From the NCBI GenBank assembly GCA_963377175.1, contig CAUJNA010001891.1, positions 62,001 through 126,000 of the forward strand: a stretch of DNA of 64,000 bases, in the 5' to 3' direction. Below, piece by piece: positions 45,001 through 53,391 of the stretch (the stretch's first letter is position 1; every line of letters begins with the position of its first letter). Source of the DNA: Effrenium voratum. Lineage: Eukaryota > Sar > Dinophyceae > Suessiales > Symbiodiniaceae. Both the position numbers and the translations under genes were made by a program. The notes below the pieces were generated by a model, which was not told where the DNA came from, ran no database searches, and saw only the letters and a list, made by a program, of their open reading frames with translations.

Positions 45001-47213
45001 TCGAGGTGCGGAAGAAGTTCTTCGGGACGACGAACGAGGACCTTCCTCCAGGTGGTCCTTCGCATGAGGAGCTTGACACCGTTAGGGTCACGCACATGCG
45101 GGGGCTTGATGCCGTTGGAAATTGGGTAAGAGATGATCGTCATCACGATGCTCCTAACCATCGGCATTTCACGCGTGGATTTTGGACTGGTGTGACCATC
45201 CTTTTTGATAAGGGATGCGCTCCTCACGGTAGGTTCAAGCCAAAGGAAGAAGGAGCCAAACCTGCCGGAGATCCGAAGAAGGGTCATAAGCTGCACGGAG
45301 ACAGGATCGACTATGGCCAATCCGCCGATAGGCGTGAGCGGCCATACGCAGGCACCGGAGAGCCCAACTCAATTGATGCGGATAGTTGGAGACAGATGTC
45401 TACCCGGTCACGGGAGATATATGTTCAAACCGAACGGGAGTTATCCCTAAGGGAAGAACGACGCCGCGAACATCCTGAGAGGGACCCGGCTGCTCCAGCG
45501 CCTGGCCGCAAGCTCCTCATCGAGTTTGCGTGTGAACCTGACTCGCGTTTGTCCGCAGTGATGATGGAGTGTGGAGGCGATGCAATTCGCGTTCACGTTG
45601 GCTCATTTGACATCACCAAAGCCAAAGACGTTAGTCGGCTTATTGGGATCATCGAGGATAATCCTGGGTGTGACCTGTGGGCGTCAATTCCGTGCGGACC
45701 GTGGAGTACATGGCAGTATGTCAACCTTTCAATCCACGGTGCTGAGTTTGCATCACACCTGAATGATCTGAGAAGAAATTCTCAGGTGATGTTTGCGGCA
45801 TTCCTGCGGGCCTCCCGAGCCGTTAGGCGAGGAGGGGGCAGGGTTGCATTTGAGTGGCCCAGACACTGTCTTGGATGGAAGCAACCGTTCATGCAGAGGT
45901 TTCTTGCTGATCCTGATGTCGAGACCGTAGATTTTGACGGCTGTGATTTCGGGATGCAGGATAAGGACGGTGTGCCGATCAGGAAGCAGTGGAAGGTTGC
46001 GACGACCTCCAAGGAGCTCATTGATGAACTGTCAGGTCGGAAATGCAAGCACGAGAAGGGATACCTTCATGCACGCATTGAGGGGTCGGTCACCCCGACG
46101 ACTGCTCTCTATCCTAGTGCAATGTGCGAGGCAATCGTTAGAGCATGGTACCCGAACGGCACGTTCAAGAAGGTCGCGAGTGCTATGCCGGTCGAAGTTG
46201 ACCCGGTTGAACAGCGATGGAAGAAGAAGCCGAACACCCTGTACGTTAGTCTTGACAGCGAGACTGCCAAGATCCCGACACGGGCTACTTCGGATACCTA
46301 TGCCTCTGAGGGAATATGTATTCCCGCAGGGGGGTCAGGTTTGGTCAACACCGGCATCTCGATAGAGATGCCCGCTGGGGTATATGCTAGGATAGCTCCC
46401 AGGTCAGGACTAGCCGTGAAGAACAGGATCGCTGTAGGCGGTGGGGTCATTGATCCCGACTACGACGGAGAAGTCAAGGTCATCCTCTTCAACCATGGGG
46501 ATGAGGACTTCATTGTGAATCCTGGGGACCGCATTGCGCAGATCGTACTGGAGCGTGTTATGCTCATTGACGCGTCAATCGTTCCCAGGAAAGCCAAGCG
46601 GGGAACCGATAGGGGATCCGCTGGTTTCGGAAGCACTGGTATAGCTGCTGCCGCTCCTACAATTGGATCTGATGGAAAGGCCTTTGAGTTCTCTATGCCC
46701 AGGGGGGAGATATCCCTCTCGCATCGACCAAAGAGCTCGGGTGTCTTCCCTCCCTTGTACGCTTGTGTCGCTAGGCCAGTCAACAAGAAGGAACAAGCTG
46801 GAAATGCCAAGGCTAAGGCCGCTCTCCAGAAAGAGTGGGACAAGTTAACATCGCAAGGATGCTGGGACTTGTCGACTGTCCAAGAACGGCATGATGTTGC
46901 GGCTAGGGCACGAAAGGAAGGGGAGAAGATCCATGTTGGTAGGATTTTCGACATCTGTGTCGAGAAGAACCATGAGCTGCCGGAAGACGATCCGAATCGC
47001 AAATACAAAGGGCGAGTCGTGTTCGAGGGATGTTTCGTCCGTGATGAGATCGGGCATTGGGCCTTGTTCTCCGAGAACACCTCCTGCCCCGCCACTATGG
47101 CGGCGGGTAAGATGGGTGATGCTCACGGGTTACTCCCAGGGAATCTTCTGGAAGTGAGTGATGGGGAGTCCGCGTACACTCAGGCCCGCTTGAAGGAAAG
47201 AAGACTTGGGTGA
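41838..47213 (+). CDS. element C Pol 5' part: protease, integrase, methyltransferase-like, dUTPase, RT start
   Basis: 1791 codons, meaningful from about 41880 (SSWEKNERNALFFSGTTGGG). Protease has GVRWLVDTGCPMDLVG (about residue 215). Integrase has the zinc segment LRHMLTHLPKNPYCSHCQRA (about 515) and a complete DDE set: Asp in SFGDLTTADTMV, Asp in LVYSDQAPELKNA, Glu in TNGLIENKVKLVLHGARVLL. An FLGYRLEPGGLWKGDYLV C-terminal motif follows. A Glu/Asp-rich linker leads to the methyltransferase-like domain and the dUTPase (separate entries). RT begins at about 46740 (PLYACVARPVNKKEQ) and reaches the first catalytic Asp in VSDGESAYTQARLK, then stops at 47213. Slipping back one base at about 47195 (…LK|GKKTWVRIPRDQ) restores RT in the next frame. 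Either a one-base loss from a G-run or -1 recoding is possible. Confidence 0.88.
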   Translation: MWAVAPATGGSAPGCLPLCVSSWEKNERNALFFSGTTGGGPKWDQVIWRRTVDANGTVIEDVGVNFGDRRATLFKRLPKRTDTKTTFWYCDDAEVVLSWSPDREPLRVKIPDLPDVFVVSIESDNTGRVLHRCREAGYGHPNAIKFPSRKKIAREVQSALIRAAAVHAQVLLDNDKDIDTNPGDVRGHRVVRKPKYTQKVAAPVGYSGVRWLVDTGCPMDLVGLGDLKGSDRALIAKGGHTHALHTANRATRTAGRVDADVGNLGEVIEAHVLESTPSIISVGKRCMDMGYSFVWTAGCKPTLTCPSGRTVTLDVINNVPYLPHGDTQFVSPTLDDAEPLPAMPAPGAAYQGLEASEVPPCKSTPTVKSELRDTWRTERSGHVVKEHRPPRRAKFVPTGDDCPVRIDQLDNYRKTIVHRNGVTHEVLVDGLWELSERDQHAIASDVPWTGETWFQVKCETVALPGEAGQGGEGDSRSLPVPGPGEGDDGDIVEINFLSGLRTEAEWRADAKTLRHMLTHLPKNPYCSHCQRAKMENVKLRRKGGAAAHDVVSFGDLTTADTMVLRGLKDRGFHGEADAIVFYDLATDYLEVLPVQSRSRSNTLEAFRRFAGGQTLKLVYSDQAPELKNAVTTLGALHRLSTPGMPKTNGLIENKVKLVLHGARVLLRQAGFEPRWWPFAVRHFSMARNIENRGDGSPWMRRHGDGNFSGVILPFGCLVDFYPIAPKIRRDRKGGVQNAQNDFRHAGKIDSEDVDEGGDHWIANEDEKVLTRVHVEARTELFIPIGANCPVKIKDLGRRRSTVLNYLDGSTEFVVDENWLQAENDRGGNHEWTGETHFDCDFDQIDEDEAEMYENEEYEPECNDEPDFVPTDEVEVEETSVTTALPAEKKERDFIKIEEDPKFAPSSKPGLFLGYRLEPGGLWKGDYLVAGLEHIQRGLRKPSIHQVKRIWKNPEEPYVFPMLASYDARTRTIREALADRRADLKPSKKIRDESTLIRFDDPDDDDDDDQQDEGGGSSSKSDGAIQSKAVQGGGDACVSDYWERHDEDSAWYRIHVEVRKKFFGTTNEDLPPGGPSHEELDTVRVTHMRGLDAVGNWVRDDRHHDAPNHRHFTRGFWTGVTILFDKGCAPHGRFKPKEEGAKPAGDPKKGHKLHGDRIDYGQSADRRERPYAGTGEPNSIDADSWRQMSTRSREIYVQTERELSLREERRREHPERDPAAPAPGRKLLIEFACEPDSRLSAVMMECGGDAIRVHVGSFDITKAKDVSRLIGIIEDNPGCDLWASIPCGPWSTWQYVNLSIHGAEFASHLNDLRRNSQVMFAAFLRASRAVRRGGGRVAFEWPRHCLGWKQPFMQRFLADPDVETVDFDGCDFGMQDKDGVPIRKQWKVATTSKELIDELSGRKCKHEKGYLHARIEGSVTPTTALYPSAMCEAIVRAWYPNGTFKKVASAMPVEVDPVEQRWKKKPNTLYVSLDSETAKIPTRATSDTYASEGICIPAGGSGLVNTGISIEMPAGVYARIAPRSGLAVKNRIAVGGGVIDPDYDGEVKVILFNHGDEDFIVNPGDRIAQIVLERVMLIDASIVPRKAKRGTDRGSAGFGSTGIAAAAPTIGSDGKAFEFSMPRGEISLSHRPKSSGVFPPLYACVARPVNKKEQAGNAKAKAALQKEWDKLTSQGCWDLSTVQERHDVAARARKEGEKIHVGRIFDICVEKNHELPEDDPNRKYKGRVVFEGCFVRDEIGHWALFSENTSCPATMAAGKMGDAHGLLPGNLLEVSDGESAYTQARLKERRLG
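45502..46160 (+). other. methyltransferase-like domain in element C pol
   Basis: Sits between integrase and dUTPase. Motifs correspond to the element B domain: LLIEFACEPDSRLSAVM (SAM-motif place), DLWASIPCGPWSTWQ (catalytic PC loop) and GRVAFEWPRHC (Glu motif). IPCGPWS is closer to the C5-methyltransferase PC motif than B's PVCGPWS, but the first Gly motif is worse. Position and the shared CGPWS word suggest common ancestry with the B domain despite low overall similarity. Confidence 0.55.
46190..46645 (+). other. dut: dUTPase domain in element C pol
   Basis: All five trimeric-dUTPase motifs are present in order: ATSDTYASEGICIPAG (motif 1), YARIAPRSGLAVKN (motif 2), VGGGVIDPDYDGEVKVILFN (motif 3, with catalytic Asp and stacking Tyr), GDRIAQIVLE (motif 4) and RGSAGFGSTG (motif 5, with the Phe lid). 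dUTPase hydrolyses dUTP to dUMP and keeps uracil out of new DNA. Some retroviruses carry one near protease or integrase. Here it is fused between a methyltransferase-like domain and RT in a copia-type pol. The Arg-Gly of motif 5 is encoded within a CC-GATA-GG stem-loop. Confidence 0.92.
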
Positions 47214-49384
47214 GGATTCCTCGTGACCAGTGGCCACCTGAGAGCGGAAATCCCAGGTATAAGGACCCAGTTGTTGTCCTCGTGCTCGCACTTTATGGAC
47301 ACCCGGACGCTGGTACCTTTTGGGAACAGCACTGCGAGGCAATGCTGAAGAAAGTCGGTTACGTCAAGGTGAAGGATTGGGCCAGCGTGTTTAGGCACGA
47401 GGAGCTCGACCTCTTCCTTGTCGTACATGTGGATGACTTCAAGATGAGTGGTCCGGCGAAGAATATCGCAGAAGGATGGGCGCTGATCTCAAAGGTCATC
47501 AAAATGGAGGAACCGAGGCAGCTCAAGAGATATCTTGGCTGCGAACACGAGTTCACGCAGCAGGTAGTTAAGGGTCACTTTGACCCAAGACTGGCGTGGA
47601 CAGTCGGTAATCCTCCTGATAAGGAGCAACCTGACTTGAGGTTTGGTCCAGAGGGGTTACTCTCTAAGGACGTCCCCAAGCCGGAAACCACGATAAGGTT
47701 CATCAAATACAGCGAAAGTAGCTTCATGCAGGCATGTGTCGATAGATACATTGAGCTGTGTCAGGGAAAGTACCCGAAAAAGCTGCAGAAGGTCGAAACT
47801 CCGTTTCTGGACGAGAGCAAGCCAGAGTTCGACGAAAATTCCGTCAATCCCGAATTTGACAAGCTCTTCAACCAGGCGATGGATATGGAGACCATCAACG
47901 CACAGCCAGGATGCCTCGGGAATGACGCGGCGGCGGTGCTGATGAAGGTTCTCTACGGGGCTCGGATGGGCAGGTATGACCTTATTCGTCTCGTGCAGGC
48001 GTTAGCCAGCCGGGTCACGAAGTGGAATCATCTGTGTGACCGCAAGCTCCACAGGCTAATTTCATACGTGAACTCTACGCTTGACCTTCATTTGTACGGT
48101 TGGGTGGGCGATAGCCCAGAGTTCATTGAATTGGTTGCTTACTGTGATGCGGATCTGGCTGGGGATCGTACCGATTCCAAGAGCACATCGGGAGTGTTTA
48201 TTTGCCTGGTGGGTCCTAGAACCTACATGCCCATCACCGGAGTAAGCAAGAAACAGACTTCTGTTTCGAAGTCAACTCCTGAAGCGGAGATTGTTGCTCT
48301 CGACCATGGAGTGTCTAAGGAGGGAATGGCATTAGCTACCCTCTGGCAGCACGCTATTGGGAAGGGAAAGGAGACCCAGCCGTTCATTATCAACGTGCTG
48401 GAGGATAACGAATCGGCGTGCCGGATCGTTATAACTGGGAATAATCCCAACACGCGCTATATGTCAAGGACGCAGCGCATTGACATCTCTTGGCTCAACG
48501 AACGCTTTAATGATGGCATTTTCCGATTCGTTGCATGCCCGTCTCACTACCAAGGTGCAGACATTTTCACCAAGGCCTGCATCGACAAGGTCGTATGGAA
48601 TAGAAATCTGCACATTTTTGGTATGTTCCTGCCGGGATACCTGCAGGAATATTTGGCCCAACCCACCCAACCCTGTCTTAAGCCCCCTGCCGCTCCTGGA
48701 CTGCCCCCGCTTAGGGGGGTACGCATGGAATCAGGTGCAAAATCCGGTTTCAATCGGCTCATGGAGAGGTTACTCTCCGAGTACGAGGGAATCGTGATTG
48801 ACGAGGAAAAAGGAGGGAAAAGATGCGAGAAAACTATTATTGCGGATCAGGCGATAGCCGATGTTCTTGCTTATAGTGATCTCTGCAGGGTTGTCACGCT
48901 TCAAGTTGCTCCTGGATACAGGAACCACATCATACGGTCTGGTAGGATTGAAGGCGATAGCCTTTGTTATGTTGTGCTTGTTCTTAACGATCTTGCTCCC
49001 GATAGGGTTGATTCCAGGACTGGGAAGTGGGGACAGACCAGAAAGCTTAGGGACAGGACCGAGGTTGCCGTTAGGCAAAGGTTCAATTTAGCTTGCGATG
49101 CTCGAACCTGTGGGTGTGTTCCTATCATCCTCTATCGACCTAGATGTAACATCTTGAAGGAAGGTGAGGTTGAAGGAATTGCCACCACGCATGGATTCGA
49201 TTGCAGGCCTGTTTGCGCATGCCAGTGTGGTCTCAAGAGACATGGTGTCGTGTTTAGGTGCTTCTCTTCTAAGTCATTCAATTCGTGTTGGAGCACTTGC
49301 AAGATGCGAGGAGGGGATACCCTCTCTCAGCACGACCGATCGCTTGCTGTTGGGAAGTGGTTGAATAACTTCGTTGCCGCGTAG
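47210..49384 (+). CDS. element C Pol 3' part: RT, RNase H and Cys-rich tail
   Basis: 724 codons in the -1 register relative to the upstream pol frame, with no proper start. It continues RT: LALYGHPDAGTFWEQHC (the copia LYGLKQ block, altered) and FLVVHVDDFKMSG (catalytic DD pair intact). RNase H shows VAYCDADLAGDRTDSKSTSG, STPEAEIVALDHG and VLEDNESA, and ends at the THYTKxL-like DIFTKACIDKVVW. After that, unusually, comes a tail of about 230 residues with many Cys (CDARTCGCVP, CRPVCACQCGLKRHG), a possible metal-binding domain not found in ordinary copia RNase H. Confidence 0.87.
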   Translation: MRIPRDQWPPESGNPRYKDPVVVLVLALYGHPDAGTFWEQHCEAMLKKVGYVKVKDWASVFRHEELDLFLVVHVDDFKMSGPAKNIAEGWALISKVIKMEEPRQLKRYLGCEHEFTQQVVKGHFDPRLAWTVGNPPDKEQPDLRFGPEGLLSKDVPKPETTIRFIKYSESSFMQACVDRYIELCQGKYPKKLQKVETPFLDESKPEFDENSVNPEFDKLFNQAMDMETINAQPGCLGNDAAAVLMKVLYGARMGRYDLIRLVQALASRVTKWNHLCDRKLHRLISYVNSTLDLHLYGWVGDSPEFIELVAYCDADLAGDRTDSKSTSGVFICLVGPRTYMPITGVSKKQTSVSKSTPEAEIVALDHGVSKEGMALATLWQHAIGKGKETQPFIINVLEDNESACRIVITGNNPNTRYMSRTQRIDISWLNERFNDGIFRFVACPSHYQGADIFTKACIDKVVWNRNLHIFGMFLPGYLQEYLAQPTQPCLKPPAAPGLPPLRGVRMESGAKSGFNRLMERLLSEYEGIVIDEEKGGKRCEKTIIADQAIADVLAYSDLCRVVTLQVAPGYRNHIIRSGRIEGDSLCYVVLVLNDLAPDRVDSRTGKWGQTRKLRDRTEVAVRQRFNLACDARTCGCVPIILYRPRCNILKEGEVEGIATTHGFDCRPVCACQCGLKRHGVVFRCFSSKSFNSCWSTCKMRGGDTLSQHDRSLAVGKWLNNFVAA

Positions 49385-49679
49385 CATTTGCTTGATCAAG
49401 CTGGCTCACACGCGGGCAACCGCACCACATTCACAGGCAGCTCAATGCGCTGACAGACCAGAATGAAAGCATGAGGCAGATATGCCTGTCACTAAGGTTT
49501 TTCTTCTGCTTCGTGAAGGGCAGATTCAGTCAATTTCTCAATCTTTGAGGTTTTAGTTCTAGGGAGAGGGTCTCTGGCCGATAGGCTGAGCCTTCTGAGA
49601 GACAGGGGAATTCTGGCCGGTAGGCTGGGTTCCCGGTTCATCCGTGGTTCTGTGGCCGGTGGCCCGAACCTGCTGACGC
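49385..49679 (+). other. element C pol to post-pol spacer
   Basis: About 295 bp without a long frame. Two related stem-loops, GGCC-GATA-GGCT (49576-49587) and GGCC-GGTA-GGCT (about 49615-49626), stand near the start of the next ORF. Confidence 0.5.
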
Positions 49680-50669
49680 ATGGCGGCAGCTGGCGGAATG
49701 GGCCTGGGGCGCTGCATGGCGACGCCTCCGCGACCGTCCTGGGACCTGGCGATGGGGCTGGGTATGGAGAAGCCGAAGGCAGTGGCCGATTGTTTGCTAG
49801 CGGGATACCGCGAGTGGACAGTTAAAGGGTTTAAAGGACGGGAACCAAAGTTCACCACGATCGATCCAGATTTGGAGAGGGCTGATCAGCTGATTGAGGA
49901 TGACCATGCCGCGAGGTTCGCCGAACTGGTTGGCAGAGTATCCCACATCAGCAAGGACAAGCTCGATAACTCCCACATGGCGTGGCCGGAACATGAAAAG
50001 TTGCTCCGGTACCGTGCGGTCAGGACTGCTGCGATAGTGGCGGAAATGAAGCACCGGGGAGTGGAGGTCACAGAGATGAACGCCGTGCATTTGGCGGCCA
50101 TCTTATGCGCTGCGGTTCCTACGGACCCTGCTTTCTTGCTTCCTTACCACGCTGCCTTTGCGTTTGAGGAGAGCATCGAGGTTGGCGGGAATGCACTACC
50201 CGTGGACAACAGTACGGAGCCGGCCGCTCAACCTTGCGGCGGGATGTGGGTGGGGGACCCGAAATCCTGGCCGGAATGGAAGACGGTTCATCAGCAGACG
50301 GCCTTGGTAAAGACGGTTGCTGATCAGGCTGAGGTGGCGTTCGGAGATCATCCTCTATATAACGGAGATGATTTTGGAGATGCAGAGCACCACTTCCGTG
50401 CACTCCGTGCCTGGATGAATGAGAGGCCAAACGCCCTGTTCACTCCTCCGGAAGTGGTCGTCGATGCGATGATGCTGACCGAGGGGAGGAACAGGGAGGA
50501 AATCGTTAGGTGTTCCTCTGGGCGGCGGTATCGTCGGTCCCGTCGGTCAAGAAGTTTGCAACGGCCGGTAGGCCAGGAATGCGGGGATACCTGCACGCAA
50601 TGGGACAGATGTCGGGTGTGGTCACTTCCTTGGGTGATGCGATCAACTGGGATAGTCGACAGGTGTTGA
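49680..50669 (+). CDS. element C post-pol ORF, N-terminal part of the ART-like gene
   Basis: ATG at 49680 opens a helical protein of unknown family (LGMEKPKAVADCLLAGYREW…). Sense is kept to about codon 277 (EGRNREEIVR). The last 50 codons turn into Arg/Ser-rich shadow, while the -1 frame from 50510 continues sensibly. It is probably the first third of one large gene with the two following frames. No recognisable enzyme motif in this part. Confidence 0.6.
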   Translation: MAAAGGMGLGRCMATPPRPSWDLAMGLGMEKPKAVADCLLAGYREWTVKGFKGREPKFTTIDPDLERADQLIEDDHAARFAELVGRVSHISKDKLDNSHMAWPEHEKLLRYRAVRTAAIVAEMKHRGVEVTEMNAVHLAAILCAAVPTDPAFLLPYHAAFAFEESIEVGGNALPVDNSTEPAAQPCGGMWVGDPKSWPEWKTVHQQTALVKTVADQAEVAFGDHPLYNGDDFGDAEHHFRALRAWMNERPNALFTPPEVVVDAMMLTEGRNREEIVRCSSGRRYRRSRRSRSLQRPVGQECGDTCTQWDRCRVWSLPWVMRSTGIVDRC

Positions 50670-51016
50670 AGATCTCGCCCAAGAATCCGGCGAGTACCAC
50701 TGACATTGAGATTGGCCCCGACGAAGGTTGGGCATTCTTCGAACTGGCCATGAACTTCAAAAGCCAGACGGATACGGAGAAGGTCCTAATCCATGGAACT
50801 TCGCAGTCATCGTTGTGGAGCATTCTGGGTGGTATGCAGGTTACTGCGTCCACCGCAAGCAAGGAGGCTGTGGGTGTATGGACGTCGTTGAAGACGATTG
50901 AGGCCCTGGGATACAGCACCCTATCGCACTACGGCCAGAACACGTGGGCGAGGGTCGGGATTTGCATCACGCAGCCGGACGAGGCCGAGAACCTATTCGG
51001 TGACAATCCCACCTGA
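50510..51016 (+). CDS. element C ADP-ribosyltransferase-like segment
   Basis: 168 codons in the -1 register after the previous frame. The key piece is KVLIHGTSQSSLWSILGGMQ, which has the H-G-T…L..IL..G signature of ART-fold enzymes and of the catalytic lobe of Tpt1/KptA, followed by GVWTSLKTIEALGYST. It parallels FHATYGNQLYSIMEHGL in element B's Tpt1-like protein, but the LRH and GHS lobes are absent, so an ART-like domain is the safest call. At about 51012 the frame slips by -1 again and carries on as HLKGVKRGAQRVFPNARFAI. Confidence 0.45.
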   Translation: MFLWAAVSSVPSVKKFATAGRPGMRGYLHAMGQMSGVVTSLGDAINWDSRQVLKISPKNPASTTDIEIGPDEGWAFFELAMNFKSQTDTEKVLIHGTSQSSLWSILGGMQVTASTASKEAVGVWTSLKTIEALGYSTLSHYGQNTWARVGICITQPDEAENLFGDNPT

Positions 51017-51117
51017 AGGGCGTCAAGAGAGGGGCCCAGCGGGTATTCCCGAACGCGAGGTTTGCGATCCGTGGAATCTGCGTCAAGCTCGAGAAGCCTG
51101 CGGCGGACTCACAGTAT

Positions 51118-53391
51118 GTGGAGCTGTGCAACTCAGGGGGCGATAGCACCCTGCAGTATTATAACCCATTCATTGAATGGAACCCGCATGCTCCTTCAGT
51201 CGTGTGGGCTATGCACAAGTTCTTCCCTGAGAACTACATGGGACCGATAGGTCTATCAGTCGAAGAGGAGAACATGCGTGCTGCTCCGGGGACACCCCAG
51301 GCTGCCGAGGCGGAAGGTGGTGCACTCTTCGCTAGGATCGTGCCGAAGTCGAACATGCATGAGGCAATCCGAGGTGAGACGTTCGAGATCACCCTAACGA
51401 AGGGATACTTCACCGAGGCCAAGGAGGAGGCAAAGGCCGTCGGGCGGGGAGCGCTCAGCCCGAGAGAGCTCGAGTGTTTTGAGCAAGCGAGAAAGATGAT
51501 GCGCCTTATCAGGAACAAGAAGGTTGTTCCATCGTCCGTGGAGCTGCCAAGGGGAGGATACTCCCGTGTGGCGGTTGATTCTGTACAGTTGGAAAGGCAG
51601 TGGGACGCATGGGCAACAGCCGTGTTACCGGATGTGATGCTTTCCATCTACCCCTCCATCGTGCTAAACGAGATGAGTCACTGCCAAGACAAGATGGTAA
51701 TCTTGCTTCGGTGCCTAGCGGCCAGTGGGACGGGCGCTGCGGTAAGGATCGCTGCGGCCATGTCGGCCGGGTACGGCCCTCCAGTGTACAAGGAGGAGTC
51801 CGCGGCTCCGGATGCGACCGTGTTCTACCTGCTGGATCAGACGTTCAACACTGCATCCCAGAAGAACAAGAGAGGGATGGACCCTGCAACATTGGTGGAG
51901 AATATCCTCACGTGCAGGACGAAGAACGATAGGTGGAGGGCTTCCCCGGATAACCGACCGTTCAAGAACTACGAGGTGCATTACGTGACCAGTGCTCGTG
52001 ATAACGAGGAGACATCCCTTCGGATGATGATCGACAAGGCATACGAGTTGATGGACAAGCGGACGGAGGAGTGCGTCCAGAAATACGGAAACGCGGAAGC
52101 CGCGAAGTCCGACCTGTATGTCTTTGGCATCCGCGGCTCCTACCTGTATAGGTGGGAGAGGAACGCATGGAGGGCGAGAAGCGATGCGGCCACCGTGTGG
52201 AGTAAGGACGTAGAGTCGCTGATCGCGCTCAACAACAAGATGAAGGTGATGGTTTGCGGCCCGGGGCGATCGTTAGATCGAGAGGGCGACCAAGGGGTTC
52301 ACATGCAGAAGGAGATCCAGTTTAAGATGAGCGATATCCGCATGAATCTGATCCCGGTGGTTTCAGCAGACGCTGTGTCGTGGGGAAGTGAAGTTGACAA
52401 CTACGGCAGGAATCGGCCAGTCCAGAGGGCATGGATTGTGGTGCCGGCCTATCTTGCGGCTGTCCCGGACCTCTTCTCCTTGGCTAGGACTACATGGCCT
52501 GGCGCTATCACGTTGTTCATCAGGGACAACGTCTTCAAGCATCTGAAGGAGGGTACTTCTTCGAAGATGGGTGATGGCGGCTCGATGTCCGAATCTGAGG
52601 ATGTCGACATGACGGGTGCTGCCCAGAAAGGACCGCCGATAGGCGTTACTCCTGGTGGGCAATCATCTGACGCAGGTCAACGTGCTGAAGGTCATACCGC
52701 TGCCCCGAAAGCTCCTCCTAAGGCGTTAGTCACGAAGGAGATGTTGGCATCGGTGAGACCAAAGTCTCCGCCGAACCCACCTCGGAGTCCGAGGGTCTCT
52801 TCATCTCAGGTCACTGCGGCCGAAGTTGGAAATCGATGGTCATCGTGTCTTCGGACGCCCAGAGCAACGATCGAGGAAGAGAACACGGGTGGCCCTACTG
52901 AGGTCGACGATCTCCTGCCCGATAGGGAAGGGATCAATCTCCCTACGGATACCTTCCATGATGGTGAAGGCCCAACCGAGGCCGAGCAACAAGAGTTCGC
53001 CGGGGACGTTGAGATGGTGCCGGAGAGGGAGGCCGAGGTTCCCGCTGAAGGTGAGGGAGAGGCTCCCGATAGGGAGGCTGAGGTACCTCAGGCCGCTGCA
53101 GTCACGACTGAACCCTCCGTGGAATCGTCTGCAGCAAAGCGAGCAGTGTCGCCCGTTAGGGAAGGCGTAGGGATCAGGACCCAGTTCACACCCAGAAGAA
53201 GGATGAGACGCCGGGTCCGGCTGGCCCAGGTGTGCCGATCTCCTACGCCCCCAAGTACACGGACGACGACGGGGATTTGCGGGATACCGCAGCGACTCCG
53301 AAGGCGGCTTCGACCCAGGAGTCTCGAGGGGGCATACACAATTATGCGAACACGCCCTACCCGGAGCACCCGGGAGAAGCGCCCGAGCTAA
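51118..53391 (+). CDS. element C large post-pol ORF, unknown
   Basis: 757 codons from a GTG/ATG-poor start; the same frame is open back to 51004. It follows the ART-like segment without a gap and probably belongs to the same polypeptide. Residues 1-500 look globular (LYVFGIRGSYLYRWERNAWR, AWIVVPAYLAAVPDLF). The C-terminal 250 residues are acidic and Pro/Glu-rich (EREAEVPAEGEGEAPDREAE). No family recognised. It overlaps the next frame by 160 nt in the -1 register, and the Pro/Glu tail most likely crosses there. Confidence 0.6.
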   Translation: MELCNSGGDSTLQYYNPFIEWNPHAPSVVWAMHKFFPENYMGPIGLSVEEENMRAAPGTPQAAEAEGGALFARIVPKSNMHEAIRGETFEITLTKGYFTEAKEEAKAVGRGALSPRELECFEQARKMMRLIRNKKVVPSSVELPRGGYSRVAVDSVQLERQWDAWATAVLPDVMLSIYPSIVLNEMSHCQDKMVILLRCLAASGTGAAVRIAAAMSAGYGPPVYKEESAAPDATVFYLLDQTFNTASQKNKRGMDPATLVENILTCRTKNDRWRASPDNRPFKNYEVHYVTSARDNEETSLRMMIDKAYELMDKRTEECVQKYGNAEAAKSDLYVFGIRGSYLYRWERNAWRARSDAATVWSKDVESLIALNNKMKVMVCGPGRSLDREGDQGVHMQKEIQFKMSDIRMNLIPVVSADAVSWGSEVDNYGRNRPVQRAWIVVPAYLAAVPDLFSLARTTWPGAITLFIRDNVFKHLKEGTSSKMGDGGSMSESEDVDMTGAAQKGPPIGVTPGGQSSDAGQRAEGHTAAPKAPPKALVTKEMLASVRPKSPPNPPRSPRVSSSQVTAAEVGNRWSSCLRTPRATIEEENTGGPTEVDDLLPDREGINLPTDTFHDGEGPTEAEQQEFAGDVEMVPEREAEVPAEGEGEAPDREAEVPQAAAVTTEPSVESSAAKRAVSPVREGVGIRTQFTPRRRMRRRVRLAQVCRSPTPPSTRTTTGICGIPQRLRRRLRPRSLEGAYTIMRTRPTRSTREKRPS

